The notes under the pieces are model-generated. The model ran no database searches. It worked only from the letters and a program-made list of their open reading frames with translations, and was not told where the DNA came from. A stretch of 64,000 bases of DNA from Agrobacterium larrymoorei. GTDB taxonomy: Bacteria > Pseudomonadota > Alphaproteobacteria > Rhizobiales > Rhizobiaceae. Made by a program: the position numbers and the translations under genes. Positions 47,964 through 57,667 of this stretch are shown in pieces. Position 1 is the first letter of the stretch. The number at the start of each line of letters is the position of its first letter. The stretch lies in NCBI RefSeq assembly GCF_013322225.1, contig NZ_JAAMFB010000002.1:1-64000 (forward strand). The letters are read 5' to 3'.

Positions 47964-50084
47964 ATGTTGCGAGACGAGAACACCCAGATCATTTCATGTG
48001 ATCTGGAGCCCATCCATCGACCTGGGTCCATACAGCCTCATGGTGTCGTGCTCGTGGCCGACGCCCAAAGTCTGGAAATCGTCGGTGCCGCGGGAGATGT
48101 GGCAAGTCGTTTCGAGAAAAACTGGCGTGGTGAGAAGCTTGATGAGTTCCTGAAGCTCGACCTGACCCATGCGTTGGAAACAGCGCGGGTCGGCCAGCCG
48201 GCGGTGATGGGTCGCGTTTCTTCCAAGACTGGAGACTTGAACGCGGTCTGCGTCCCTTCTGGCACTTACCTCCTGGTGGAACTGGATGACGCAGAGGAGG
48301 ACGCGGTTCTGAGCATTCCTTTCCTCTACGGATTGGAGGCAGCCGCTTCTTTGTTCGAGCGAGCCGGAACGCTTGCCGATCTCGGTGCCGAAGCTGCGAA
48401 AACCTTTCGTCAGCTGACCGGCTATGGCCGTGTGATGCTCTATCAATTTCTCGATGACGATGCGGGTGTCGTGACGGGCGAAAGTCTGGACGAAGACTCC
48501 GCCAGTTTCATGAACCATCATTTCCCTGCAACTGATATCCCGAGACAAGCCCGTGCGCTCTATGTTCGCAACAAGGTGCGCGTCATTCCGAATGTGAACT
48601 ACACACCTCAGCCGATTCAGGGGGCGGCTGATTTTTCGGGTCTCGATCTCAGCGATTCGATGCTGCGCAGCGTGTCTCCTGTGCATCTTCAGTATTTAAG
48701 AAACATGGGTGTCGCAGCCTCCGCTTCCATCTCGATTGTCAAGGATGGCACGCTCTGGGGTCTGATAGCCTGCCATCACCATGAGCCCAAAACGATTCCG
48801 CTCAGCATCCGTCTTGCCTGTCAGGCGTTGGCTGGCGGCCTTACCCGACAGGTCAAGGCCAAGGAAGAGGCGGAATTCTATCGCGAGCGTATCCGGCTGC
48901 GTTCGCAGGAAGATGCCGTGATCTCGCAACTGGGTGGCGACAAGTCGCTGGGCGATTTCTTCCAGAATTCTGGGCGCGAGCTTGCCAAGTTGATGAATGC
49001 CGATGGTTTTGCCGCCGTGCAGGGCAAGGATCTGTTCACTTTTGGGCGTTGCCCGGACAATATCGATGTCCGTGAAATCGCAGAGTTCGTGCGTCGCCCC
49101 GCAGCGGTCCAGCCGCTTGCAACGGCGAGCCTTTCCCGTCTTTTTCCTGAGGCGAAGGCCTATGCGGATCGTGCCAGCGGGCTGCTCGCCGTTACCATGT
49201 CGACAGAAGTCCCAACGATCCTGCTTTGGGTCAGGGCCGAACATCTGGAAGTGGTGAAATGGGCTGGAAATCCACATAAGGATATTTCGGCGGATCCCGA
49301 CGCAACCCTTAATCCAAGAACCTCATTCGAGGCATGGACGGAAAGCGTTCGCGAAAAGGCTAAACCGTGGAGCCACGCGGAAATCGATGCCGCCAGCCGC
49401 ATCGTCCGGCTGATGCTGGACCATCGCAACAATCGTCGCACGCGCCAGCTCAACATGGAGCTGACAACGACGCTGAAGGAAAACGAAAGCCTGATGAAGC
49501 AGAAGGATTATCTGCTGAAAGAGGTGAACCACCGCGTTCAGAACAGCCTTCAGCTCGTGTCCGCGTTTCTTCGGATGCAGGCGCGCTCGGCTTCCGATGA
49601 GACCGTGACGACACAGCTTGAGGAAGCGCAGAAGCGCTTGAATGCCGTCGCGCTGGTTCACAGGCGGCTCTATCAGGATGACAGCGTCGAGATCATCGAT
49701 CTTTCCCGCTATCTCGAGGATTTGGTTCGGGACATGCAGACGTCGATGGACCAGCGCTGGGTCGATCATATGACCATCGATCTCGCGCCGATCCTGATTT
49801 CGACGGATCGGGCCGTGAATGTCGGCTTGTTGCTGACCGAGCTTATCATCAACGCCCAGAAGTATGCTTATGACGGGGAGCCTGGCTCGCTGCTGATCAA
49901 GCTTGAACAGCATCGTTCCTCCTTCCGCCTCATCGTTGCCGACAAGGGACGCGGCAAGGGCGATGAGAACAAGAGCGGTTTCGGCTCACGCATGCTGGCC
50001 GCCATCGGCGACCGTCTGAAGGCTCATCTGGACGAAGAAAACAACGCTCCCGGTCTGCGCGTCGTCGTAACCGCCGCGATTTGA
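47964..50084 (+). CDS. Bacteriophytochrome histidine kinase (HWE/HisKA_2 type)
   Basis: The 706-residue red/far-red photoreceptor has the PAS-GAF-PHY core. The biliverdin-binding Cys12 lies in IISCDLEPIHRPG, the PATDIP motif at 188-193 and the chromophore His241 in SPVHLQYLRNMGV. The PHY tongue motif PRTSF is at 451-455. The output is a histidine kinase with His523 (EVNHRVQNSLQLVSAF), N box Asn630 and G1 DKGRG at 660-664, so ATP-binding residues are intact. I chose the ATG at 47964 with GGGAGA upstream. No response regulator or heme oxygenase gene is adjacent on its strand. Confidence 0.95.
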   Translation: MLRDENTQIISCDLEPIHRPGSIQPHGVVLVADAQSLEIVGAAGDVASRFEKNWRGEKLDEFLKLDLTHALETARVGQPAVMGRVSSKTGDLNAVCVPSGTYLLVELDDAEEDAVLSIPFLYGLEAAASLFERAGTLADLGAEAAKTFRQLTGYGRVMLYQFLDDDAGVVTGESLDEDSASFMNHHFPATDIPRQARALYVRNKVRVIPNVNYTPQPIQGAADFSGLDLSDSMLRSVSPVHLQYLRNMGVAASASISIVKDGTLWGLIACHHHEPKTIPLSIRLACQALAGGLTRQVKAKEEAEFYRERIRLRSQEDAVISQLGGDKSLGDFFQNSGRELAKLMNADGFAAVQGKDLFTFGRCPDNIDVREIAEFVRRPAAVQPLATASLSRLFPEAKAYADRASGLLAVTMSTEVPTILLWVRAEHLEVVKWAGNPHKDISADPDATLNPRTSFEAWTESVREKAKPWSHAEIDAASRIVRLMLDHRNNRRTRQLNMELTTTLKENESLMKQKDYLLKEVNHRVQNSLQLVSAFLRMQARSASDETVTTQLEEAQKRLNAVALVHRRLYQDDSVEIIDLSRYLEDLVRDMQTSMDQRWVDHMTIDLAPILISTDRAVNVGLLLTELIINAQKYAYDGEPGSLLIKLEQHRSSFRLIVADKGRGKGDENKSGFGSRMLAAIGDRLKAHLDEENNAPGLRVVVTAAI

Positions 50085-50092
50085 CATCTCGG

Positions 50093-53000
50093 TCAGGCTG
50101 CAGCCTTCTTGTTGGGTGTTTCCAGCGTATCGGCATTGGTCGGGTGTTCTTCGGCGTGATGCTTATGGAACATCCGAGCAAGTCGTTTGCCTAGGTTGTC
50201 CATCTCAACGAAAATGACCGGCGTGATGAACAGCGTCAGGACCTGCGAAACCAGCAGACCGCCCACCACGGCGATGCCGAGTGGTTGACGGAGCTCCGAA
50301 CTCGCACCGGAGCCGAGCGCAATCGGCAGGGCACCCAGAAGCGCGCAGAAAGTGGTCATCATGATCGGGCGGAAACGGCGCACGCAGGCCTCGTGAATGG
50401 CTTCGATAGCGGTTTCTCCCTTTGACCGGATGGTTTCGACCGCCACATCGATCATCATGATCGCGTTCTTCTTGACGATGCCGATCAGCATCAACAAGCC
50501 GATCAGGGCGATGATCGAGAAATCCATGCCCATGACCTCCAACGCCAGCAATGCGCCGAGCGCCGCCGCTGGCAGGCCGGAGAGGATGGTCAGCGGATGG
50601 ATGAAGCTTTCATAAAGTACGCCCAGCACCACATAGATCGTCAAGACAGCAGCAAGGATCAGAAGGCCGGTGTTGCCTTGCGACTGCTGGAAGATTGCCG
50701 CCGTGCCGCCATAGGAGGTGAAGACGTCCGGCGGAAGCCCGACCTCAGCCTTGATTGCATCGATCCGTTCCACAGCCTGACTGAGGGATACACCATCCGG
50801 CAGGTTGAACGAGATGGTCGTGGACACCAGCTGGCCGGTCTGGTTGATTGTTACCGGGGCAGGGGTGCGCTCGACACTCGCAAAGTTCGATAGCGGGACG
50901 AGCGTATTGGTCTTCGTCGACAGGATGTTTATGTCTCGCAGGAAATCGTCCGTCCATGGTTTCGACCGGTCGAATTCCACAATGACGTTATAGCTGTTGC
51001 CGGTAGACTGAATTTGCGCCGCATCGTAACCGCCGAAGGACATTTCCAACGTCTTGCGAAGCTGGTCGTTGGTAATGCCGAAGGCGGCGGCTTTTTCCGA
51101 ATCGACGGCAATTTTGGCCGCTATCGCGCCATTCTGCGCATCCGACGTGACCGAGGTAAATGTGTGATCCTTGCGAAGTGCATCCATCAGCGTGGCCGAC
51201 CATTGGCTGGTGGCGTCTGAATTCAGCCCCTGAACGACCAGCTGATATTGCGACGCAGAGCTTCGACCACCAAACCTCAAACTCTGCTGTGGTGTGATAT
51301 AGGTTCGGATGCCCGCAACCTTCGATGCGGCCCTGTTCAACTCGTTCAGCACCTGAGAAAGGGCAGGGCGCTCTTCCTTCGGCTTCAACTCCACGAACAT
51401 CGAGCCGTTATTCAGTGGGCTGCGCGAATTGCCGCCGACGATGGAGGTGACGTGCAGCACCGCGGGATTTGCGCGGATCGCCGCCGCCACCTGGGACTGA
51501 AGATCGCTCATAGCCGTATAGGAAATGTCTTCGCGGGCGCGGGTGGAAACGGAAAGGCGTCCGATATCCTCCTGGGGGAAAAAGCTGGACGGCAGTATCT
51601 TGAAGAGCAGCACGGAAGCCGCGACTGATCCCACAAAGCAGATGAGCACAAAGCCGCGATGGTGCAGGCACCAGCCCACGGCGCGGTCATAACCACCCAG
51701 GATTCGGTCGAATCCGGCGTTGAACCAGCGAATAATGGCTGGAGGACGCGACGAATGAGATGACAGGCGCGAGGCCAGCATCGGTGTCACCGTCAGCGAA
51801 ACAAGCGCGGATGCCATGATCGCAAGGGTTACGACCATGCCGAATTCATTGAACAGCCGTCCAACCACGCCACCCATCAACAGAATGGGAATGAAAACGG
51901 CGACCAATGATACGGACATGGACAGAATGGTGGCGCTGACTTCGGAGGCACCCTGAATGGCTGCCTCGCGCATCGGCAGCCCTTCCTCATGCAGGCGCAG
52001 AATATTCTCCAGCATGACGATGGCATCGTCGACCACCAGACCGACGGAAAGCGTCAAACCCAGCAGGGATATGTTGTCGATGCTGTAGCCGAGATAATAC
52101 ATCGCGCCGAAAGCGGCGATAAGCGACAGAGGCACGGCCAGCCCGGGAATGATCGTTGCCGTCAGATGCCCTGTGAAGAGGTAGATGACGAGAACCACAA
52201 GTCCAATCGTCAGGAACAGCGTGAATTTTACGTCCGACACAGCATCCTTGATGGCACTCGAGGCATCGTTCATGACGTGGATGTTGATGGATTGCGGCAA
52301 CTGTTCGCGCAGCGAAGGCAGCTTGTCCTTTATGGCGTCGACCACCTCGACGGTGTTTGCATCCGGTTGGCGTTGGACGGCGAGTATGATTGCCGATTCG
52401 CCATCGAACCAACTGCCGGAATCCGGGTTGTCGACGCTATCCTGAACATTCGCCACGTCGCCCAGATGGACAGGCGCACCATTCTTGGTGGCGATTACCA
52501 GCGAGCGAAACTCATCCGCATTGGTGCGTTGCGTATCGGCATCGATGGTCAGCCGCTGGTTCTGGTTCTGCAACGCGCCGACGGGCACCTGATTGTTCGC
52601 CTGAGTGATGGCCGTCGTTACCGTATCGACGCCGATCTGCCGCGCCTGAAGCAGCGACGGATCGAGCCCTATCCGCACCGCATAGGTCTTGGCGCCATAG
52701 ACGCTGACCTGAACTACGCCGGAGATGGTGGAGAGCAGCGGCGAGATGATGTTCTCTGCAATATCATCCACCTTGCTGGCAGGCATTTCCTTGCTGTTGA
52801 CGGCCAGAAGCAGGACCGGCGCATCCGCGGGGTTGGTCTTGCGATAGCTCGGCGTGGTCGTCATGTTGGTCGGCAATTGCCGTTGCGCCCGCGAAATCGC
52901 CGCCTGCACATCCGCTGCCGCCGCATCGATGTCGCGGTTGAGATCGAACTGGATAACGATGGAGGTATTGCCGAGCGTATTGGTAGCACTGATTTCGCTG

Positions 53001-53227
53001 ATGCCGGGGATCGTCTCGAACTGCTTGACCAGCGGCGTGGTCACGGATGTCGCCATGGTTTCCGGCGATGCACCGGAGAGCGACGCCGAGACGTTGATCG
53101 TCGGGAAATCGACTTTCGGCAGCGCTGCGACCGGTAGCAGCCTATAACCCGCCAGACCGGCGAGCACGATGCCAAGCGCCAGAAGAATGGTTGCAACGGG
53201 ACGGTTGATGCAGAAGCGAGCGATCAT
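50093..53227 (-). CDS. RND efflux transporter inner-membrane pump (MdtB/MdtC/AcrB-like)
   Basis: The 1044-residue protein has the RND layout: a first membrane helix at residues 9-30, two large periplasmic loops, and 12 membrane segments. The proton-relay motif GLVVDDAIVMLEN lies in the fourth segment, and GASEVSATILSMSVSLVAVF is typical. It exports drugs or other small molecules using proton motive force with the adaptor encoded just upstream, whose stop overlaps its start by four bases. No outer-membrane channel gene is near, so it probably borrows a TolC-type partner. Substrates are unknown. Confidence 0.95.
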   Translation of the reverse strand: MIARFCINRPVATILLALGIVLAGLAGYRLLPVAALPKVDFPTINVSASLSGASPETMATSVTTPLVKQFETIPGISEISATNTLGNTSIVIQFDLNRDIDAAAADVQAAISRAQRQLPTNMTTTPSYRKTNPADAPVLLLAVNSKEMPASKVDDIAENIISPLLSTISGVVQVSVYGAKTYAVRIGLDPSLLQARQIGVDTVTTAITQANNQVPVGALQNQNQRLTIDADTQRTNADEFRSLVIATKNGAPVHLGDVANVQDSVDNPDSGSWFDGESAIILAVQRQPDANTVEVVDAIKDKLPSLREQLPQSINIHVMNDASSAIKDAVSDVKFTLFLTIGLVVLVIYLFTGHLTATIIPGLAVPLSLIAAFGAMYYLGYSIDNISLLGLTLSVGLVVDDAIVMLENILRLHEEGLPMREAAIQGASEVSATILSMSVSLVAVFIPILLMGGVVGRLFNEFGMVVTLAIMASALVSLTVTPMLASRLSSHSSRPPAIIRWFNAGFDRILGGYDRAVGWCLHHRGFVLICFVGSVAASVLLFKILPSSFFPQEDIGRLSVSTRAREDISYTAMSDLQSQVAAAIRANPAVLHVTSIVGGNSRSPLNNGSMFVELKPKEERPALSQVLNELNRAASKVAGIRTYITPQQSLRFGGRSSASQYQLVVQGLNSDATSQWSATLMDALRKDHTFTSVTSDAQNGAIAAKIAVDSEKAAAFGITNDQLRKTLEMSFGGYDAAQIQSTGNSYNVIVEFDRSKPWTDDFLRDINILSTKTNTLVPLSNFASVERTPAPVTINQTGQLVSTTISFNLPDGVSLSQAVERIDAIKAEVGLPPDVFTSYGGTAAIFQQSQGNTGLLILAAVLTIYVVLGVLYESFIHPLTILSGLPAAALGALLALEVMGMDFSIIALIGLLMLIGIVKKNAIMMIDVAVETIRSKGETAIEAIHEACVRRFRPIMMTTFCALLGALPIALGSGASSELRQPLGIAVVGGLLVSQVLTLFITPVIFVEMDNLGKRLARMFHKHHAEEHPTNADTLETPNKKAAA

Positions 53228-54510
53228 GGCGTCGTGGTCTCCATCTTCGCATTATTCTCTGCGACCGTATTGCTTTCCCCACCCGAAACCGGCTTGGCGA
53301 CCACCGTCTGCCCGTCCGTCAACTCGGATTGACCTTCAACGACCACATGCTCGCCACCGCTCAGGCCCTGCGCAATCGCGGTTCTGTCGCCATTGGAGCG
53401 GTCGACGACCACCGTCGTCACATGCACTTTCTGACCGTCATCGACCGTATAGACGAATGGTCCATCGGGTCCGGCGCGCAACGCAACGGTCGGCACGACG
53501 ATCATGTCGTCATTTGCCTGGAAATGAACGGTCACATTGGCCGATTGCCCCGGCCAGACCAGCCCTTTGTCGTTCTGGAATTCAGCCTTGGCGAGCACTG
53601 TGCCGGAGGCCTGGTCGACATTGTTGTCGAAGAAGCTGAGCTTGCCCGTCACCTGCACGCTCCCGGTTGCGGCGGGATCGATATCGACGGCGGCCTGCGA
53701 CTTCAGTCCATCATGCAATTGTGGAAGATAATGCTGTGGCAGCCGGAACTCGAGCGAAATCGGATCGTACCGGGTAATGGTGACGATGGTGACGCCCGCA
53801 CTCAGATAAGCGCCGGGACTGACCATCACATCGCCAAGACGGCCATTGTAGGGCGCGCGAATTTCCATATCCTGCAAAGCGGCCTGATCGGACTGGAGCG
53901 TCGCCTTGTCGGCATCGATCTTCGCCGAAGCCGAATCTCGCGCCGCACGGCTCTGCTCGAACGTCTGCTGTGATTCTGCGTTCTGTCTCGTTAGGTTGGA
54001 GGCGCGGTCGAACGCGGCCTGCGCCTGCGCAAGCGTGGCCTGATCGGCGGCGATATTCGCGGTATCCTTTGCGACGGCGGCGACGGCATAACGATCATCC
54101 ATTTTCAAAATGAGATCGCCAGCTTTGACTTCCTGCCCATCTTGCGCTGCAACCGACGTGACGACGCCCTGCTGGCGCGGGGCGATATTGGTCATGTCCG
54201 CCGCTACCGCCCAGCCCGTTGCCATTACGTCCATCGGCAATTGCGCACGCTCTACGACCATGGTGGAGACCGTCGGCGGCCCGCCATTTCTGCGTCCGCC
54301 ACCTTGGCCACGCCGCTGGTTCTGGCCACCATCGCCTTGGCCTGAAGCTTTCGTGTCGTCAGTATGACCTGCATTTAAGCTGTTGGCGGTTTGAGGCTGA
54401 CCGGTTTTTGCGAAATAGGGAATGTCTTTCACATAAGGTATGTCATCGCGAAAAGGCCAAGCTGCAGCAGCAATGACGGCGACACTGGCGAGTATCCAAA
54501 ATTTTTTCAT
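53224..54510 (-). CDS. RND efflux periplasmic adaptor protein
   Basis: The 428-residue membrane fusion protein has an N-terminal membrane anchor (residues 3-20) and a Gly/Arg/Gln-rich linker. A biotinyl-lipoyl half-motif (VVTSVAAQDGQEVKAGDLIL) and a helical hairpin follow, then the second half-motif (APYNGRLGDVMVSPGAYL) and a beta-barrel. It bridges the RND pump to an outer-membrane channel. The four-base overlap with the pump gene shows an operon. Confidence 0.94.
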   Translation of the reverse strand: MKKFWILASVAVIAAAAWPFRDDIPYVKDIPYFAKTGQPQTANSLNAGHTDDTKASGQGDGGQNQRRGQGGGRRNGGPPTVSTMVVERAQLPMDVMATGWAVAADMTNIAPRQQGVVTSVAAQDGQEVKAGDLILKMDDRYAVAAVAKDTANIAADQATLAQAQAAFDRASNLTRQNAESQQTFEQSRAARDSASAKIDADKATLQSDQAALQDMEIRAPYNGRLGDVMVSPGAYLSAGVTIVTITRYDPISLEFRLPQHYLPQLHDGLKSQAAVDIDPAATGSVQVTGKLSFFDNNVDQASGTVLAKAEFQNDKGLVWPGQSANVTVHFQANDDMIVVPTVALRAGPDGPFVYTVDDGQKVHVTTVVVDRSNGDRTAIAQGLSGGEHVVVEGQSELTDGQTVVAKPVSGGESNTVAENNAKMETTTP

Positions 54511-54826
54511 GGCAAAGTTCCGGCGAGAGCAGGAAAACCGCGACGCGCCATCGCACGCTGGACGTCTTCCCTAAAATAGGAAACGCCTATCTCACGACAA
54601 AATCACCTTAAGTTTTGGTAATACTTCGATTGCGTATAGTCGCGTGCGGTGGCGATCATCTTGTCGATAACGGTTTTTACCCGACGCTCTGCACGTCAAT
54701 AACTTGTAACATCTCAATCGCAAAGTTTTCGAGTTAGTGTCCTTGATCGTTTGTACTGTTGGCTTTCGTGCCATCTTGGTCTTGTGTTACGCTCGCTCAC
54801 AATATCGCTTTCCCTTGAGAGTCCGC
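54511..54826. other. Efflux adaptor-LysR divergent intergenic region
   Basis: No gene is seen in these 316 bases. On the minus strand TTGTCG (54600-54595) and TATTTT (54578-54573) with a 16-base spacer may be the efflux promoter. The spacer contains an inverted repeat ATAGG AAACG CCTAT at 54576-54590 that could be a repressor site. The LysR promoter is not clear. Confidence 0.4.
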
Positions 54827-55738
54827 ATGCCCTTGCCGGTCAAAGCAATTCTGGTTTTCCATACCGCCGCCCGGGCGGGCAGCATTTCCCGCGCAGCAGA
54901 GGAATTGAAGGTGACGTCCTCGGCGGTCAGCCAGCAAATCCAGTTATTGGAAGGGCAGCTTGGCGTTAGCCTGCTAACCAAAGCGGGACGTGGTATCGCT
55001 TTGACAGAAGCCGGGGAACGCTATTTTTCCATGATCGCAGATCAGTTCGAGCGAATTGAAGAGGCTACCGGAACAATCCGCGGCTTTCGCTCGATCACGA
55101 CATTGACCGTTCGGGCCACCCCGACTTTTTCCAATAAATGGTTATTGCCGCGTTTGGGAAACCTCCTTGATCAGCACCCTGATTTGGAGCTTCGTCTGGA
55201 CGGCACCAATGAGCCGACAGATTTCAATCAGGAAGCGGTCGATCTCGAAATTCGGCACGGAGATGGCCGGTGGCCGGGGTTGTTTGTCGAGGGTGTCACG
55301 GAGGAGCAATTTTATCCTGTCTGTTCTCCAGAATACGCGACCGTCGGCAGCTTGACCCCGGCAGATTTGATGAAACACAGGCTGATCCATTCAGCCAAGT
55401 CGCAGGCACAGTGGAATAGCTGGTTCCCCCAGGCAGGCGTGCCCGCTGATGAGCGCTGGCGTCGCATATTGTTTGACCGCAGCCACATGGCAATCGACGC
55501 CGCCGTGGGTGGGATGGGTATAGCCCTGGAAAGTACATTGATGATGGGAGACGAGCTTAAAAGCGGACGGCTCGTCTGCCCCGTCATTTCGCCACCCGAC
55601 GTTCGCATCGTTACCCAGTGGATCGTATGCCCAAGGGACCATCTGCGCCAGAAGAAAGTGCGGCTGTTTCTTGACTGGTTGCGAGCCGAACGAGATGCCT
55701 GGCAATCGGCAAATCTCCCCGGCTCACAGTCTGTTTGA
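54827..55738 (+). CDS. LysR family transcriptional regulator (GcvA-like)
   Basis: The 303-residue protein has the LysR winged helix (LVFHTAARAGSISRAAEELKVTSSAVSQQIQ split over residues 8-38) and an effector-binding domain of the GcvA/AmpR branch (FSNKWLLPRLGNL; VDLEIRHGDGRWPG). I chose the ATG at 54827, as upstream codons add a non-conserved stretch. It converges with the TRAP operon rather than diverging from it, and lies near the efflux operon start, so its target could be either. Confidence 0.88.
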   Translation: MPLPVKAILVFHTAARAGSISRAAEELKVTSSAVSQQIQLLEGQLGVSLLTKAGRGIALTEAGERYFSMIADQFERIEEATGTIRGFRSITTLTVRATPTFSNKWLLPRLGNLLDQHPDLELRLDGTNEPTDFNQEAVDLEIRHGDGRWPGLFVEGVTEEQFYPVCSPEYATVGSLTPADLMKHRLIHSAKSQAQWNSWFPQAGVPADERWRRILFDRSHMAIDAAVGGMGIALESTLMMGDELKSGRLVCPVISPPDVRIVTQWIVCPRDHLRQKKVRLFLDWLRAERDAWQSANLPGSQSV

Positions 55739-55750
55739 CGATTTCGTATA

Positions 55751-57031
55751 TCAGTACATGCCCAGCAAGCGGATCGGACCCAGTGTCAGGATGGGAAACA
55801 GGACCAGGGCAAAAATGGCGAGTGTCAGTACCGCCATCGGCGCAAGCGATCCCCGGATCACATCCTCCACCTTCATATTTGCCACCTGCGCAGCCGCAAA
55901 CAGGCAAACTCCGACGGGAGGAGTGACCAACCCGAGCGTAAGCGTCATTACCGTGACGATAAGGAAGTGGATCGGGTCGATACCGATGGCCTGTACGGGA
56001 GGCATCAGCACCGGAATGAGAATGAACATGGCGGGAATAGCCTCCATGAAGATGCCGATGATCAGGAGAAACGCGAAGATCACCAGCATTCCGGACAATG
56101 GGCCGAGGTCCATCGCTTTCAAAGCATAAGCCACTTTGTCAGGCAGACCGTCATAGGTGAAAATCCATGCGGCAATCTGTGATGTCGCAGCAATGAACAG
56201 GATTGTACCGGAAATCCGCGCAGTCGATATAAGAATTTCCGGCAACTCGCGTACTGGCAGCGTACGGTAGACGAGTACGCCAAGCACGCCGACATAAACG
56301 ACTGCAATTCCCGCAGCTTCCGTCGGTGTGAAAAGACCGCTGGCAATGCCGATGATCAGGATCAACGGTGTCAACATCGGAAGAATGGCGCGAAGCCCGG
56401 TCACAACCACCATGCGAAGATTGAATGGCGAGGGCGGATTGTAGCCGTAGTACACCGAGTAGAAATGGTTGAAGACCATGAAGGCGAAGGCAATAAAAAG
56501 ACCAGGGACCAGCCCTGCGACCAGCAGTGTGCCGATGGAGACGTTTGCGATCGAGCCAGCGATAACGACCAGAATGGACGGAGGAATGATCGAGGAAAGC
56601 GTGGCAGTGCAAAGGGTCATCCCTACCGCATAGCCTTTCGGAAAGCCGTGTCGCTCCATCGCCTTGATTTCGATGGCGCCGACCGATGCGATATCGGCGA
56701 CTGACGAGCCTGAGACGCCGGAAAAAATCACCGAAGAAATGACGTTGACGTGGCCAAGACCGCCCGGCAGCCACCCCACCATGGCTTCCGCAAAATCGAA
56801 AATGCGCTCCGCAACCCTGCCACGTTCCATGACGGTGCCCACCAGAATGAACAGCGGCACGGCTACCAGCAGAAACGAATTCATAGACGAAAACATCGTG
56901 TGCGATAGAAGATCCATCGGCATCGATGTAAAAAGCCACAATGTGGCGACGCTGGCGAGAGCAAGTGCAACCGCCAATGGGATGCCCAGCATGCTGAGGC
57001 CAAAAAAGGAAATAAGGAGAAAGATCGACAT
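55751..57031 (-). CDS. TRAP transporter large permease (DctM)
   Basis: The 426-residue protein has about 12 membrane segments and the DctM motifs GIPLAVALALASVA, GVSGSSVADIASVGAIEIKAM and GLVTPPVGVCLFAAAQVA. It moves the carboxylate bound by the DctP protein, coupled to sodium. It follows DctQ with three bases between. It is the last gene of the operon and ends 12 bases from the convergent LysR gene. Confidence 0.95.
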   Translation of the reverse strand: MSIFLLISFFGLSMLGIPLAVALALASVATLWLFTSMPMDLLSHTMFSSMNSFLLVAVPLFILVGTVMERGRVAERIFDFAEAMVGWLPGGLGHVNVISSVIFSGVSGSSVADIASVGAIEIKAMERHGFPKGYAVGMTLCTATLSSIIPPSILVVIAGSIANVSIGTLLVAGLVPGLFIAFAFMVFNHFYSVYYGYNPPSPFNLRMVVVTGLRAILPMLTPLILIIGIASGLFTPTEAAGIAVVYVGVLGVLVYRTLPVRELPEILISTARISGTILFIAATSQIAAWIFTYDGLPDKVAYALKAMDLGPLSGMLVIFAFLLIIGIFMEAIPAMFILIPVLMPPVQAIGIDPIHFLIVTVMTLTLGLVTPPVGVCLFAAAQVANMKVEDVIRGSLAPMAVLTLAIFALVLFPILTLGPIRLLGMY

Positions 57032-57034
57032 CTT

Positions 57035-57586
57035 TTAATGTCCTGACGTCATGGATACATCGGCGTGGGCGATCTCACCTGCCGGAATTCCGAGTTCTGG
57101 AAGAGCGATGAGGTCCCGGCGGCTGCGCAGAGAATCCAGCACGGCCAGTATGGCGATCACCGCAGAGACCGGCATCACCATGCCTATTACCCACATCGGG
57201 ATAGGCAAAGTTGCAGCCGTCTCATTCATCATGATCTGCTGGTTGACCAGAGTGAGGCCTGTCCAGCCCATCAGTCCGAAGAAGAACACGGACGAAATAA
57301 CGTAAATCGGTACCGCGAGATGCTGAAACAGCCTGCGACCCATGACCAGAAACACCACAACGCGGGCACTTTCCACGGTGCGGAAGCCAGCCGAAAGGCC
57401 AAGAAATACCATCCAGATAAAGAGAAAACGCGTGGCTTCCTCAGTCCAGGGTAATGGATGGCCAGAGAGCCGACCGATGACCTGGAGTAGAACCACGAGC
57501 AGCACGCCTGCGCAGGCTATGCCTGCGGCAACATCGGCGATGACTGTCACGACTTTACCCAACAACGAGCCAAACGAAGCGCGCAT
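57035..57586 (-). CDS. TRAP transporter small permease (DctQ)
   Basis: The 183-residue protein has four membrane segments and the DctQ motif WTEEATRFLFIWMVFLG. I chose the ATG at 57586, which has AAGGA at good spacing; a frame ten codons longer begins MMHSYRRTIA without a better site. It binds DctM in the membrane. Confidence 0.9.
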   Translation of the reverse strand: MRASFGSLLGKVVTVIADVAAGIACAGVLLVVLLQVIGRLSGHPLPWTEEATRFLFIWMVFLGLSAGFRTVESARVVVFLVMGRRLFQHLAVPIYVISSVFFFGLMGWTGLTLVNQQIMMNETAATLPIPMWVIGMVMPVSAVIAILAVLDSLRSRRDLIALPELGIPAGEIAHADVSMTSGH

Positions 57587-57667
57587 TGCTATCGTCCTTC
57601 GATAAGAGTGCATCAAAGCGGGAGACTGGCTGGCACTTTACGCAGAGTGAAAAGTACCAGCACAACG

